Origin: an uncultured bacterium
GTDB lineage: Bacteria > Cyanobacteriota > Vampirovibrionia > Gastranaerophilales > Gastranaerophilaceae
DNA: 64,000 nucleotides
Direction of reading: 5' to 3'
Assembly: GCA_950022495.1 (NCBI GenBank)
Contig: CATLLJ010000009.1
Span: 1-64,000, forward strand
Both the position numbers and the translations under genes were made by a program. The stretch's first letter is position 1. Each line of letters starts with the position of its first letter. The notes beneath the pieces are model-generated. The model was not told where the DNA came from. It did not search any database and worked only from the letters and a program-made list of their open reading frames with translations. Positions 26,500 through 35,125 of this stretch are shown in pieces.

Positions 26500-28475
26500 T
26501 AACTATTTTTATCAATTCTCAAAACTTCATAGATATTCATTTTTTTAGATTTACCACGGATTTGAACTTCGCTAATCTTTATTACATCCGCAATGCCTGA
26601 AATATATTCATAAGTCGAACTGCTGACAAGCAGATTTGTTTTATATACCTTATTATAACCTTCAATTCTGCTGGCAAGGTTGACAGTATCGCCAATAACA
26701 GTGTATTCCATACGTGTTTCAGTACCAATATTACCGATAAACACTTCTCCAGTATTGATACCTACACCGATTTCAATTTTAGGCTTGCCCTCAAACAGCC
26801 ATTTTTCCCTTAAATATTCAACTTTTTTTAGCATTTCATAAGCACATTTAACAGCATTTTCAGCATGGTTGCTGTCCTGTATAGGTTCGCCAAATAATGC
26901 CATTACAGCATCTCCGATAAATTTATTAATTACGCCGTTGTACTTTGAAATAATCGGTTCCATTTCGGCAAAATATTCATTCAAAATCATTGAAACTTCT
27001 TCTGCGGACATTTTTTCACTTAGACTTGTAAAGCCTCTGATATCAGAAAATAATACAGTTACAACCGCACGTTTGCCGCCAAGTTTTAAGTCGTCAATGT
27101 TCCTAACAACATTTTTCATAACGTCTTGAGACAAGTACTTACCCATTGCCTGTTTAATCTTTTCTTTATTGCGATTTTCGGACATAAATTTAAATGAATA
27201 CCCGAAAATAGTCGTTACTAATTGGCAGACGATAGGCACAGCATAAGACAAAATATGACCGTTTGAAGCACATAGAGCAACTAATGTTAAGAAGACCATG
27301 TCAACACCAAGGATTAACAAAAGCCCGCGGACAAGTTTGGAACGTAGAATTATAATAAATGCAAAAAGAGAAAGGGCTAAAAATGATAAGAAATTAGTAC
27401 CTATACCTGCATACGTTATAAAAGAATTTGATGTTAAATTATCATATATAGAAGCCTGAATATCAACACCAGCATGCCTGTCATTCATTGGGGTTTTGTG
27501 AACATCGGCAGTTGGACCGGATATGTTTGCACCGATAAAAACAACTTTATTCTTAAACAAATCCGGATTTAAATATTTTACACTTCTAACATCATATAAT
27601 TCAGGATTAGTTTCTGGTGTTACTCCTGATTTCAAAGCTCTATAAGTATCAATAATAAATGATGCAGAGATTGTAGGGTGAGAATAATCAATATCTATAT
27701 TACCAGCATTTTTATAAAATCTTATAGGGGTACTAACTAATCCGTCATAATTCACAAAGGATACCGGAATTTTTAAACCGGTCTTTGGAACAAAAATATC
27801 GTACGAATCCAGAACAATTTCGTTTGCATTGTTTCCAAGCATATACATTTTGAATGATAAAGACGGATAAAAAGCGTCACCAACTTTAATTATATTCCCA
27901 GCAGATAAAACTTCTTTGGAATATCTGGCAACAGGAAGCTTTACAGAACCATAATACGGAATATAATCTACAAGTAAAGATGATGAAACCACATCATTGT
28001 AATTAGTCCCGTTAATACCAGTTTTATTTGTAACATCTAACGCATATTTTGATTTAAAAATCTTTAATATTGAGTTATCACTTTTATAATTTTGATCCGG
28101 TGTAAAACCAACAACCAGATTTTTCATTTTAGAAATTTGTTTTAAAAGTTCAATATCGAAAGAATTATTCTTATCAAAAGAGGTTATATTAACATCCAAA
28201 CCTATAACTTTAGCATCCGTATATTTATAAAAATAATCTAACAATTCAGTATACATAGATTTAGCCCAGGGCCACTTGTATTCACGTATAGATTTATCAT
28301 CAATAACAATTTCGACAATATCCTGAGATTTTGAAACCTTAGCAAAATGAGAAATTAGAAAACTGTTAGCATAAGATTCTACAAACATAAGTGTCAATAT
28401 TGAAAATGAAACAGTTAAAAACAAATATATAAAAAATGAACTAATATAAAACCATTTATTTTTCAATTTCTTCAT
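26499..28475 (-). CDS. CHASE2-domain class III adenylate/guanylate cyclase
   Basis: The 658-residue protein has an N-terminal membrane helix (residues 8-32) and then an extracytoplasmic CHASE2 sensor (about 40-360, with VIEIVIDDKSIREYKWPW-like start and VFIGANISGPTADVHKTP near its end). Three membrane helices follow (about 363-435), then a catalytic domain (about 470-650). The catalytic domain shows the metal-binding VTVLFSDIRGFTSLSE, FIGDAVMALFG and VIGDTVNLASRIEG motifs. This is the standard layout of CHASE2 cyclases that make cAMP in response to an unknown external cue. It stands alone. Confidence 0.93.
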   Translation of the reverse strand: MKKLKNKWFYISSFFIYLFLTVSFSILTLMFVESYANSFLISHFAKVSKSQDIVEIVIDDKSIREYKWPWAKSMYTELLDYFYKYTDAKVIGLDVNITSFDKNNSFDIELLKQISKMKNLVVGFTPDQNYKSDNSILKIFKSKYALDVTNKTGINGTNYNDVVSSSLLVDYIPYYGSVKLPVARYSKEVLSAGNIIKVGDAFYPSLSFKMYMLGNNANEIVLDSYDIFVPKTGLKIPVSFVNYDGLVSTPIRFYKNAGNIDIDYSHPTISASFIIDTYRALKSGVTPETNPELYDVRSVKYLNPDLFKNKVVFIGANISGPTADVHKTPMNDRHAGVDIQASIYDNLTSNSFITYAGIGTNFLSFLALSLFAFIIILRSKLVRGLLLILGVDMVFLTLVALCASNGHILSYAVPIVCQLVTTIFGYSFKFMSENRNKEKIKQAMGKYLSQDVMKNVVRNIDDLKLGGKRAVVTVLFSDIRGFTSLSEKMSAEEVSMILNEYFAEMEPIISKYNGVINKFIGDAVMALFGEPIQDSNHAENAVKCAYEMLKKVEYLREKWLFEGKPKIEIGVGINTGEVFIGNIGTETRMEYTVIGDTVNLASRIEGYNKVYKTNLLVSSSTYEYISGIADVIKISEVQIRGKSKKMNIYEVLRIDKNS

Positions 28476-28538
28476 ACATAGCCCCCAAGGTTAGTTTTTT
28501 ATTTTATGATATAATAAATTCAAAAAAAAGGATAGATT

Positions 28539-29147
28539 ATGAACATAAACTTAATAGAAAAGATTTCTAGCAATAAAGTTTTTCCAATTATTAGAAGCAG
28601 AAATCCACAGGAAGTAATTGATACAGTAAAAGCTCTGCTTGATGGCGGACTTGATGTTATGGAAGTTAACGTAGAAACACCGCAGATTTTCAATGCAATA
28701 AGAGCGGTCTCAAAAGATGCAATAATTTGTGCCGGCGGAATTATCACATCTATTCAAGCACAGGCAGCAATTGATGCAGGTGCAAAGATTATATCATCAC
28801 CAATATTCCAAACAAACCTTCTAAAAATATCAAAAGATAAAAAATTACCGTTTATTGCAGGGACTTCTACTGCAAATGAAGCATACAATGCGTGGAAATC
28901 AAGAATTCCGCTTGTAAAAATATATCCAATAACAGCAATGGGCGGAGTTCAATATATTGAAAACCTGTTAAGACCAATGCCATTTTTGAATGTTATTCCA
29001 CAGGGTAATGTAAAACTGGAAGAAGTTCCGGAATATATAAACGCAGGTGCTGCTGCTGTAGGTATAGGCAGACATCTTACGACAGCTGATTCGTATAGTG
29101 AAATTACAGCAAGAACAAAAAAATTATTGGAGACATTAAATAAATAA
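28539..29147 (+). CDS. eda: KDPG/KHG aldolase family protein
   Basis: The family cleaves 2-keto-3-deoxy-6-phosphogluconate to pyruvate and glyceraldehyde 3-phosphate. The 202-residue protein has the TIM-barrel pattern with FPIIRSRNPQEVIDTVKALL at the start and the catalytic Glu in EVNVET (near residue 46). The Schiff-base Lys is in LVKIYPI (near 127) and the phosphate-binding GIGRHL is near the end. The canonical KFFPA is KIYPI here, so the true substrate may differ. AAAGGATAG lies before the ATG. The stop overlaps the next start by one base. Confidence 0.85.
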   Translation: MNINLIEKISSNKVFPIIRSRNPQEVIDTVKALLDGGLDVMEVNVETPQIFNAIRAVSKDAIICAGGIITSIQAQAAIDAGAKIISSPIFQTNLLKISKDKKLPFIAGTSTANEAYNAWKSRIPLVKIYPITAMGGVQYIENLLRPMPFLNVIPQGNVKLEEVPEYINAGAAAVGIGRHLTTADSYSEITARTKKLLETLNK

Positions 29148-30094
29148 TGACAGATAAGCATTTTGATTTAATTACAATCGGAGAAAGCCTTATAGAATTA
29201 TCTTCCAGCCAAAAACTGGGCAATGCAGAATGCCTGCATAAATATTACGGCGGAGATACATTAGTTGCAGCGGTTGCTGCAAAAAGACTCAATTCTAAAG
29301 TAGGTTTTGTAACCTGTCTTGGAGACGATGTATTTAAAGATTTTATGCTTACAGCATGGAAAAATGAAGGACTGGACACACAGCATGTAAAAGTGGTTAA
29401 CGAAAGAAACGGACTTTACATGGTTTCCAGAACATCTCCTCATGATAAAGAATTCGTTTACTATAGAAAAAAAATAGCACCTTCTAAATTATCAATAGAT
29501 GATATTGATGTTGAATACATTAAAAGGGCAAAAATAATCTATACATCAGGAATTACACAATCGTTATCAATGAGTTCCAGAGAAGCCGTGAAAAAAGCAT
29601 TTGAAATCGCAAAAGAAAATGGTGTTATAACAGCGTATGATCCGAACTATTCTTCTTTATTAAGTACAGAAGAAGATGCAAAAGAATTTTTCAACGAAAT
29701 CATTCCATTAACAGATATTTTGTTTATGAGCTCAAAATACGATACAAAAAGCATTTTTGAAATCGAAACAGTTGAAAATATTATAAAACACATTACGGAT
29801 TTAGGTGTACAAACAGTTGTTATTAAATCAGCACAAGATAAAGGGTATTTTGTAAACTCACAAGGCAACACTAATTTTATACCATTCTATACTGAAAATA
29901 TTGTTGACACAACATCTTCAGGGGATGCATTCAATGGAGCATATTTACATGCTATTGCAAATGGATACAGTGCACCGGAAGCGGCAAGAATTGCATCTAT
30001 AGATGCCGGTTTACAAGCTCAGGGAATAGGGGCAATTAAATCAGTACCATATCATGATGATGTGTACCAAATTTTTAAAACAGAGGATTTTTAA
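29147..30094 (+). CDS. PfkB-family carbohydrate kinase (KDG-kinase-like)
   Basis: The 315-residue protein has the ribokinase fold signature YYGGDTLVAAVAAKRLNSK (about residues 27-45) and the C-terminal PfkB motif DTTSSGDAFNGAYL (about 253-266). In that motif Asp of SGD is the catalytic base. Serines replace the usual Gly-Ala of DTTGAGD. Being coupled to the aldolase gene, it most likely phosphorylates 2-keto-3-deoxygluconate, giving a kinase-aldolase pair. Its stop overlaps the next start. Confidence 0.85.
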   Translation: MTDKHFDLITIGESLIELSSSQKLGNAECLHKYYGGDTLVAAVAAKRLNSKVGFVTCLGDDVFKDFMLTAWKNEGLDTQHVKVVNERNGLYMVSRTSPHDKEFVYYRKKIAPSKLSIDDIDVEYIKRAKIIYTSGITQSLSMSSREAVKKAFEIAKENGVITAYDPNYSSLLSTEEDAKEFFNEIIPLTDILFMSSKYDTKSIFEIETVENIIKHITDLGVQTVVIKSAQDKGYFVNSQGNTNFIPFYTENIVDTTSSGDAFNGAYLHAIANGYSAPEAARIASIDAGLQAQGIGAIKSVPYHDDVYQIFKTEDF

Positions 30095-31107
30095 TGAAAA
30101 AAAGAGTTGTTTTATCTGGATATTTTGGATTTAAAAACTTCGGCGATGAAGCAATTTTATCTGTCCTGATAAATAAACTCCAACAAGACAAACACAGAAT
30201 TACAGTTATATCTTCCAATCCTCAATATACCAAATCTCAATATAAACATATTAGAAGCGTTCAGACTTTTAATATCCCTGATATTTTTGCTGCAATCCGA
30301 AAATCAGATGTGCTAATTTCGGGAGGAGGAAGCCTTCTTCAGGATGTTACCAGCCTAAAAAGCTTATTTTATTACTTATTTGTTATATTTTTAGGATTAT
30401 TTTTACACAAAGATGTCATTATTTTTGCACAGGGAATAGGTCCGCTTAATAATAAATTCGGAGAACTTCTAACTCAAACATTATTAAAAAATTGTAAATA
30501 TGTCAGCGTTAGGGATGAAAAAAGTTTAGAACTTCTAAAAAGCTGGGGGATAAAAGCTGATTTACTTTGTGACCCGATTTTTTCGACACAAATACCTCAT
30601 TATAAAAAAACAAATACAGTTGCGGTTCAGTTAAGAGATTTTCAAACAATGAATGAAGATTTTATTGATAGACTTGCACAAAAAATATCCAAAGAATTTT
30701 CAGATAAAGACATTGAAATTTATTCTTTTCAGGATGAAATAGACTTAGAGGTTTGTCAAAAATTTGAAAAAGCAGTTAATATGCTGAACCCGTCAATAAA
30801 AACTACTTTATACTCAAATCTTACAAATAGTGAAATAATAAATAATCTTGCAAAAGCAGAATATCTGGTGGGTATGAGATTTCACGCCATAATTATCGGA
30901 CTGCTTGCAAAATGTAAAATCTTAGCGATAAACTACGATATCAAAGTTGAAAAATTAGCAAAAGAATTCGATTTACCAATAATTGATTTAAAACGAGAGT
31001 TTAATAATCAATTTGCAGAATTAAAAAATCAGAATACTAAAATCACTTCAACAAAAGTTCAATCCAAACAATTTGACTGGAGTGGATTTAATTCTGCAAT
31101 TAATTAG
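30094..31107 (+). CDS. csaB: CsaB-type polysaccharide pyruvyl transferase
   Basis: CsaB proteins add a ketal pyruvyl group to cell-wall polysaccharide, which can anchor S-layer proteins. The 337-residue protein has YFGFKNFGDEAILSVLI (about residues 9-25), ISGGGSLLQDVTS (about 76-88), AQGIGPL and GMRFHAIIIGL near residue 270, all typical for the family. Its start overlaps the kinase stop, so the three genes form one translationally coupled unit. The hairpin TAGCCA-TG-TGGCTA covers the stop codon. Confidence 0.88.
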   Translation: MKKRVVLSGYFGFKNFGDEAILSVLINKLQQDKHRITVISSNPQYTKSQYKHIRSVQTFNIPDIFAAIRKSDVLISGGGSLLQDVTSLKSLFYYLFVIFLGLFLHKDVIIFAQGIGPLNNKFGELLTQTLLKNCKYVSVRDEKSLELLKSWGIKADLLCDPIFSTQIPHYKKTNTVAVQLRDFQTMNEDFIDRLAQKISKEFSDKDIEIYSFQDEIDLEVCQKFEKAVNMLNPSIKTTLYSNLTNSEIINNLAKAEYLVGMRFHAIIIGLLAKCKILAINYDIKVEKLAKEFDLPIIDLKREFNNQFAELKNQNTKITSTKVQSKQFDWSGFNSAIN

Positions 31108-31133
31108 CCATGTGGCTATAATGTAAATTTATA

Positions 31134-31163
31134 TTGCTAAAACATTAGCCATTCGGGTAATAT
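31134..31163 (+). promoter_or_regulatory. Possible promoter for glf and downstream genes
   Basis: TTGCTA (31134-31139), an 18-base spacer and TAATAT (31158-31163) lie in the 139-base gap before glf. ATTAGCCAT occurs at 31103 and again at 31144. Confidence 0.35.
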
Positions 31164-31246
31164 TTTTTCGATGCGACTAAATATCAATCATTCACCATAT
31201 TAAAATTACAAAAGAGAAGAGATTTTAAATTTAATGTGGAGGAGAA

Positions 31247-32353
31247 ATGGTTAAAAATCTAGTTGTAGGTGCCGGTTTTTCAGGAGCAACAATAGCAAAC
31301 TTAATTGCAGAACAACTTGGCGAAGAAGTTCTTGTTATTGATAAAAAAGATCATATTGCAGGAAATTGTTATGATTACCGCGATGAAAACGGAATTATGA
31401 TACATAAATACGGCTCGCATATTTTTCATACAAAATCTGAAAAAGTATGGAAATATCTTAAACAATTCACAGATTTTAATACCTATATGCACAAAGTTAT
31501 CGGGATTTTAGACGGAATAGAAACGCATATTCCATTTAATTTTAATACACTGTATGATGTTTTCCCTAAAACTCTGGCTTCAAGATTAGAACAAAAATTA
31601 CTGGATATCTTTGAAGTTAACTCAAAAGTTCCGATTTTAGAGTTCCAAAAACAGGATGACGATGATTTAAAATTTCTAGCAAATTACGTATATGAAAAAA
31701 TCTTCTTACATTACACAACAAAACAATGGGGAGTTTCCCCTGAAGAAGTCGATGGAGCTGTAACGGCAAGGGTTCCGGTGTACTTAAGCAAAGATAACAG
31801 ATATTTTCAAGACAAATATCAGGGTATTCCATTAGAAGGTTATACAAAAGTTGTAAAAAAAATGCTTGACCATAAAAATATAAAAGTGAAGCTGAATACA
31901 GACTTCAAAGACCTGAAAGATGAGGATTTTGAAAGAGTATTTTATACAGGACCAATTGATGAATTTTTCAACTATAAATTCGGTCAATTGCCATATAGAA
32001 GCGTAAATTTCAAATTTGAAACTTATGACAAAGAATACTATCAGCAAAATGCCTGTGTAAATTATCCTTGCAACTATGATTTTACAAGAATTCATGAGTA
32101 CAAATACTACCTTGACGATAAATCAAAAAAAACAGTTATTGCCAAAGAATATTCTGAATTTTTTGAATTAGGCAAGAACGAAAGATATTACCCGATACCA
32201 AAAGACGAAAATACACAGCTTTATGAAAAATATTTACAAGAAGCAAAACAAATGAAAAATGTTTATTTTCTTGGCAGACTGGGAGACTACAAATATTACG
32301 ATATGGACAAAGCCATTCTTAGAGCAATGGAATTATTTGAAGAGATTAAATAG
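31247..32353 (+). CDS. glf: UDP-galactopyranose mutase
   Basis: Glf is a flavoenzyme that interconverts UDP-galactopyranose and UDP-galactofuranose for surface polysaccharides. The 368-residue protein has the FAD-binding start LVVGAGFSGATIANLIAEQL (residues 5-24) and the family motifs AGNCYDYRDENGIMIHKYG, GSHIFHT, FTDFNTYMHKV and PFNFNTLYDVF. GRLGDYKYYDMDKAI is near the C-terminus. A strong GGAGGAG precedes the ATG. Confidence 0.95.
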   Translation: MVKNLVVGAGFSGATIANLIAEQLGEEVLVIDKKDHIAGNCYDYRDENGIMIHKYGSHIFHTKSEKVWKYLKQFTDFNTYMHKVIGILDGIETHIPFNFNTLYDVFPKTLASRLEQKLLDIFEVNSKVPILEFQKQDDDDLKFLANYVYEKIFLHYTTKQWGVSPEEVDGAVTARVPVYLSKDNRYFQDKYQGIPLEGYTKVVKKMLDHKNIKVKLNTDFKDLKDEDFERVFYTGPIDEFFNYKFGQLPYRSVNFKFETYDKEYYQQNACVNYPCNYDFTRIHEYKYYLDDKSKKTVIAKEYSEFFELGKNERYYPIPKDENTQLYEKYLQEAKQMKNVYFLGRLGDYKYYDMDKAILRAMELFEEIK

Positions 32354-32371
32354 TTTTTACGGATATATTAA

Positions 32372-34171
32372 ATGAAAAAGATTAAAGAATACATTGTAGA
32401 AATAATTAATGAAACAGATAAAGATAAACTTTTATATAATTATGCAAAAGTTCTTCCATATTTCAAAAAATACTGGTTTAGAACAATGCTGGCACTTGGA
32501 CTTGCAATCCCTATAGGGTCGTTGGATGCGGTTATTGCACTATCGTTAAAACCATATATGGATATTGTTATGGTAGACAAAACCGTACAATCACCGTGGT
32601 ATATTCCATTATTAATAATTGCATTTACATCAACTCAGGGACTTTTAAACTACCTGTCAACATATATGAATGCCTGGGTAGGCGGAAAAGTTACAAATGA
32701 TTTTAAAAAGACCTTATACAACAAACTTATGCACAAAGATGCATCATATTTTGACACAAAAACATCCGGCGATATTATGCGATTTTTCAATAATGATGCA
32801 ACCACAGCCTGCGGTAGTCTGTTAAACAACTTAAAAACAGGCATCTCACGTGTTTTTTCATCAATATCGTTAATCGCAGTATTATTATATAACTCATGGC
32901 AATTAGCTATTATCGCAATCATAGTTTTAGTATGTGCAGTCGTACCGCTGACAAAAATGCGGGCACTTATAAAATCAATTACTGACAAATCAGAATCCGC
33001 AGGCGGCAAGATTATTACCGCATATAATGAAGCTTTTGCCGGTAATAAAGTGATTACGGCGTACAATCTTTATAATCATCAAAATAAAAATTTCAGCAAT
33101 GATTTAGATACAGTATTCAAATTGGGAATGAAAATAACTCAAAAAACCGGCTGGCTGTCACCAATGATGCACATAATTGTATCAATTGGAATTGCTGCAG
33201 TAATTGGTCTTGGCAGTTATATGATTGTCACCAAAACAATCACCAGCGGTAATTTTGTATCATTTATCACAGCCTTAATAATGCTATACACCCCGATTAA
33301 ATTACTTGGAAACAATGCAAAAAATATGCAAAATGCACTTCTTGCATTAGAAAGGGTAATTAAACAGCTTGATGCACTTCCAAAAATTCAAGATAAAGAA
33401 AATGCAAAACTACTAAAAGGTATAGAAAACTCTATTGAATTCAAAAACGTAAACTTTGAATACAAAAAGAACAAACCTGTTTTAAAAGACGTATCATTTA
33501 GTGTTCAAAAAGGCGAAACTTTTGCACTTGTCGGGAATTCAGGCGGAGGTAAAAGTACCATTGTTAATCTAATTCCACGTTTTTATGATATCAAATCAGG
33601 TGAAATCCTAATTGATGGTACAGACATTAAAGATTTTTCTTTAGAAAGCCTCAGAGATAATATTTCAATAGTATTTCAAGATAATTTCTTATTCTCAGGC
33701 ACAATAAGAGAGAATATTATGCTTGGAAATCTTAATGCAACAGATGCAGAATTAAAAGAAGCTATTAAAGACTCGTATCTTGAAGATTTCATAAACAGCC
33801 TTGAAAAAGGTCTTGATACAAACATTGGTGAACGCGGAGTTCTACTCTCAGGCGGTCAGAAGCAAAGAATCGGAATAGCCAGAGCATTTTTAAAAAATGC
33901 ACCTATATTGATTTTAGACGAAGCAACATCAGCTTTGGATAATGAAGCAGAAAAAATCGTTCAGCAAGCTATAGAAAACTTAATGAAAGATAGAACAGTG
34001 TTTGTCATAGCACACAGATTAACAACAGTGCAGAATGCAGACAGGATTGCTGTTATAAAAAATGGCGAACTTGTAGAACTTGGAAATCATAATGAATTAA
34101 TAAACATTACAGACGGAACATACCGTCATTTGTATGAATCACAATTTGCAAAAACGGAGGCTTTAGTATAA
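32372..34171 (+). CDS. msbA: MsbA-like ABC exporter (fused membrane and ATPase domains)
   Basis: The 599-residue half-transporter has six predicted membrane helices (about residues 35-320) and an ATPase domain with Walker A GNSGGGKST (about 388), signature LSGGQKQR (about 493) and Walker B ILILDEATSALD (about 513). MsbA flips lipid A-core to the outer leaflet of the inner membrane. The cargo here could equally be another lipid-linked glycan. It follows glf by 18 bases and precedes the nonulosonate genes, so an envelope role is likely. Confidence 0.88.
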   Translation: MKKIKEYIVEIINETDKDKLLYNYAKVLPYFKKYWFRTMLALGLAIPIGSLDAVIALSLKPYMDIVMVDKTVQSPWYIPLLIIAFTSTQGLLNYLSTYMNAWVGGKVTNDFKKTLYNKLMHKDASYFDTKTSGDIMRFFNNDATTACGSLLNNLKTGISRVFSSISLIAVLLYNSWQLAIIAIIVLVCAVVPLTKMRALIKSITDKSESAGGKIITAYNEAFAGNKVITAYNLYNHQNKNFSNDLDTVFKLGMKITQKTGWLSPMMHIIVSIGIAAVIGLGSYMIVTKTITSGNFVSFITALIMLYTPIKLLGNNAKNMQNALLALERVIKQLDALPKIQDKENAKLLKGIENSIEFKNVNFEYKKNKPVLKDVSFSVQKGETFALVGNSGGGKSTIVNLIPRFYDIKSGEILIDGTDIKDFSLESLRDNISIVFQDNFLFSGTIRENIMLGNLNATDAELKEAIKDSYLEDFINSLEKGLDTNIGERGVLLSGGQKQRIGIARAFLKNAPILILDEATSALDNEAEKIVQQAIENLMKDRTVFVIAHRLTTVQNADRIAVIKNGELVELGNHNELINITDGTYRHLYESQFAKTEALV

Positions 34172-34220
34172 GACCCAAAAGAATACACATAAAACTTACT
34201 TTAGTAAATAAGGAGGAAAA

Positions 34221-35114
34221 ATGCAAAAACCAGTCATTATTGCAGAAATAGGATGCAATCATAAAGGAGACATGAATATTGCTCACAAAATGATTAAACT
34301 ATTAGGGACATTCAAATTGTTAAACGAGAACTCTTATATTGATATCGTTAAATTTCAGAAACGTACAAATAAAGAGCTATTATCACAAGATGAATACAAT
34401 GCACCTCATCCAAATCCTAGAAATAGTTATGGTAGAACCTATGGAGAACACAGAGAGTTTTTAGAATTTAATTTAGAACAAAATAAACAATTAAAAAAAT
34501 GGTGTGAAGAGGAAGGTATAACTTATTCAACTTCTACCTGGGATTTAACTGCAGCTAAAGAAATTGTCTCAATAAATCCTAAATTAATTAAAGTTCCATC
34601 TGCAAGTAATTTAAATTTTGAAATGCTAGAATATTTAAGAGATAATTATTGTGGAGAAATACATTTATCCTTTGGGATGACTACAAGAGAAGAAGAAAGA
34701 AAAATTATTGATTTCTTCAAACTAAAAAACAGAGCAAAAGATATGGTAATTTATGCTTGTACATCTGGATATCCAGTTCCATTTGAGGACATATGCTTGA
34801 ATGAAATTACCAGACTTAAAGAAACTTATGGCAAAGAGGTAAAAGCTATAGGGTTTTCTGGACACCATCTAGGTATTGCTGTTGATATTGCAGCACTAGC
34901 ACTTGGGGCAACATATTTTGAGAGACATTTTACACTAGACAGAACGTGGAAAGGAACAGACCATGCTGCAAGTCTTGAACCTCAAGGATTACAAAAACTT
35001 GCAAGGGATTTAAGGCAGGCACATTTAGCACTTCAATACAAAGATAAAGAAATACTTGATATTGAAGCAGTACAACGTAAAAAACTAAAACACGAAGTAG
35101 AATTATGTAAGTAA
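34221..35114 (+). CDS. NeuB-type nonulosonic acid synthase lacking the SAF domain
   Basis: NeuB enzymes condense phosphoenolpyruvate with a 6-carbon amino sugar to make sialic, legionaminic or pseudaminic acid. The 297-residue protein shows PVIIAEIGCNHKGDMNIA at the start, IKVPSASNLNFEMLEYL, GFSGHHLGIAVDIAALALGA and ERHFTLDRTWKGTDHAASL. Usual family members have about 340-350 residues because of a C-terminal antifreeze-like (SAF) domain that caps the active site of the partner subunit. That domain is missing. GGAGG lies before the ATG. It is the first gene of a four-gene cassette. Confidence 0.82.
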   Translation: MQKPVIIAEIGCNHKGDMNIAHKMIKLLGTFKLLNENSYIDIVKFQKRTNKELLSQDEYNAPHPNPRNSYGRTYGEHREFLEFNLEQNKQLKKWCEEEGITYSTSTWDLTAAKEIVSINPKLIKVPSASNLNFEMLEYLRDNYCGEIHLSFGMTTREEERKIIDFFKLKNRAKDMVIYACTSGYPVPFEDICLNEITRLKETYGKEVKAIGFSGHHLGIAVDIAALALGATYFERHFTLDRTWKGTDHAASLEPQGLQKLARDLRQAHLALQYKDKEILDIEAVQRKKLKHEVELCK

Positions 35115-35125
35115 GGAGTTTTATA

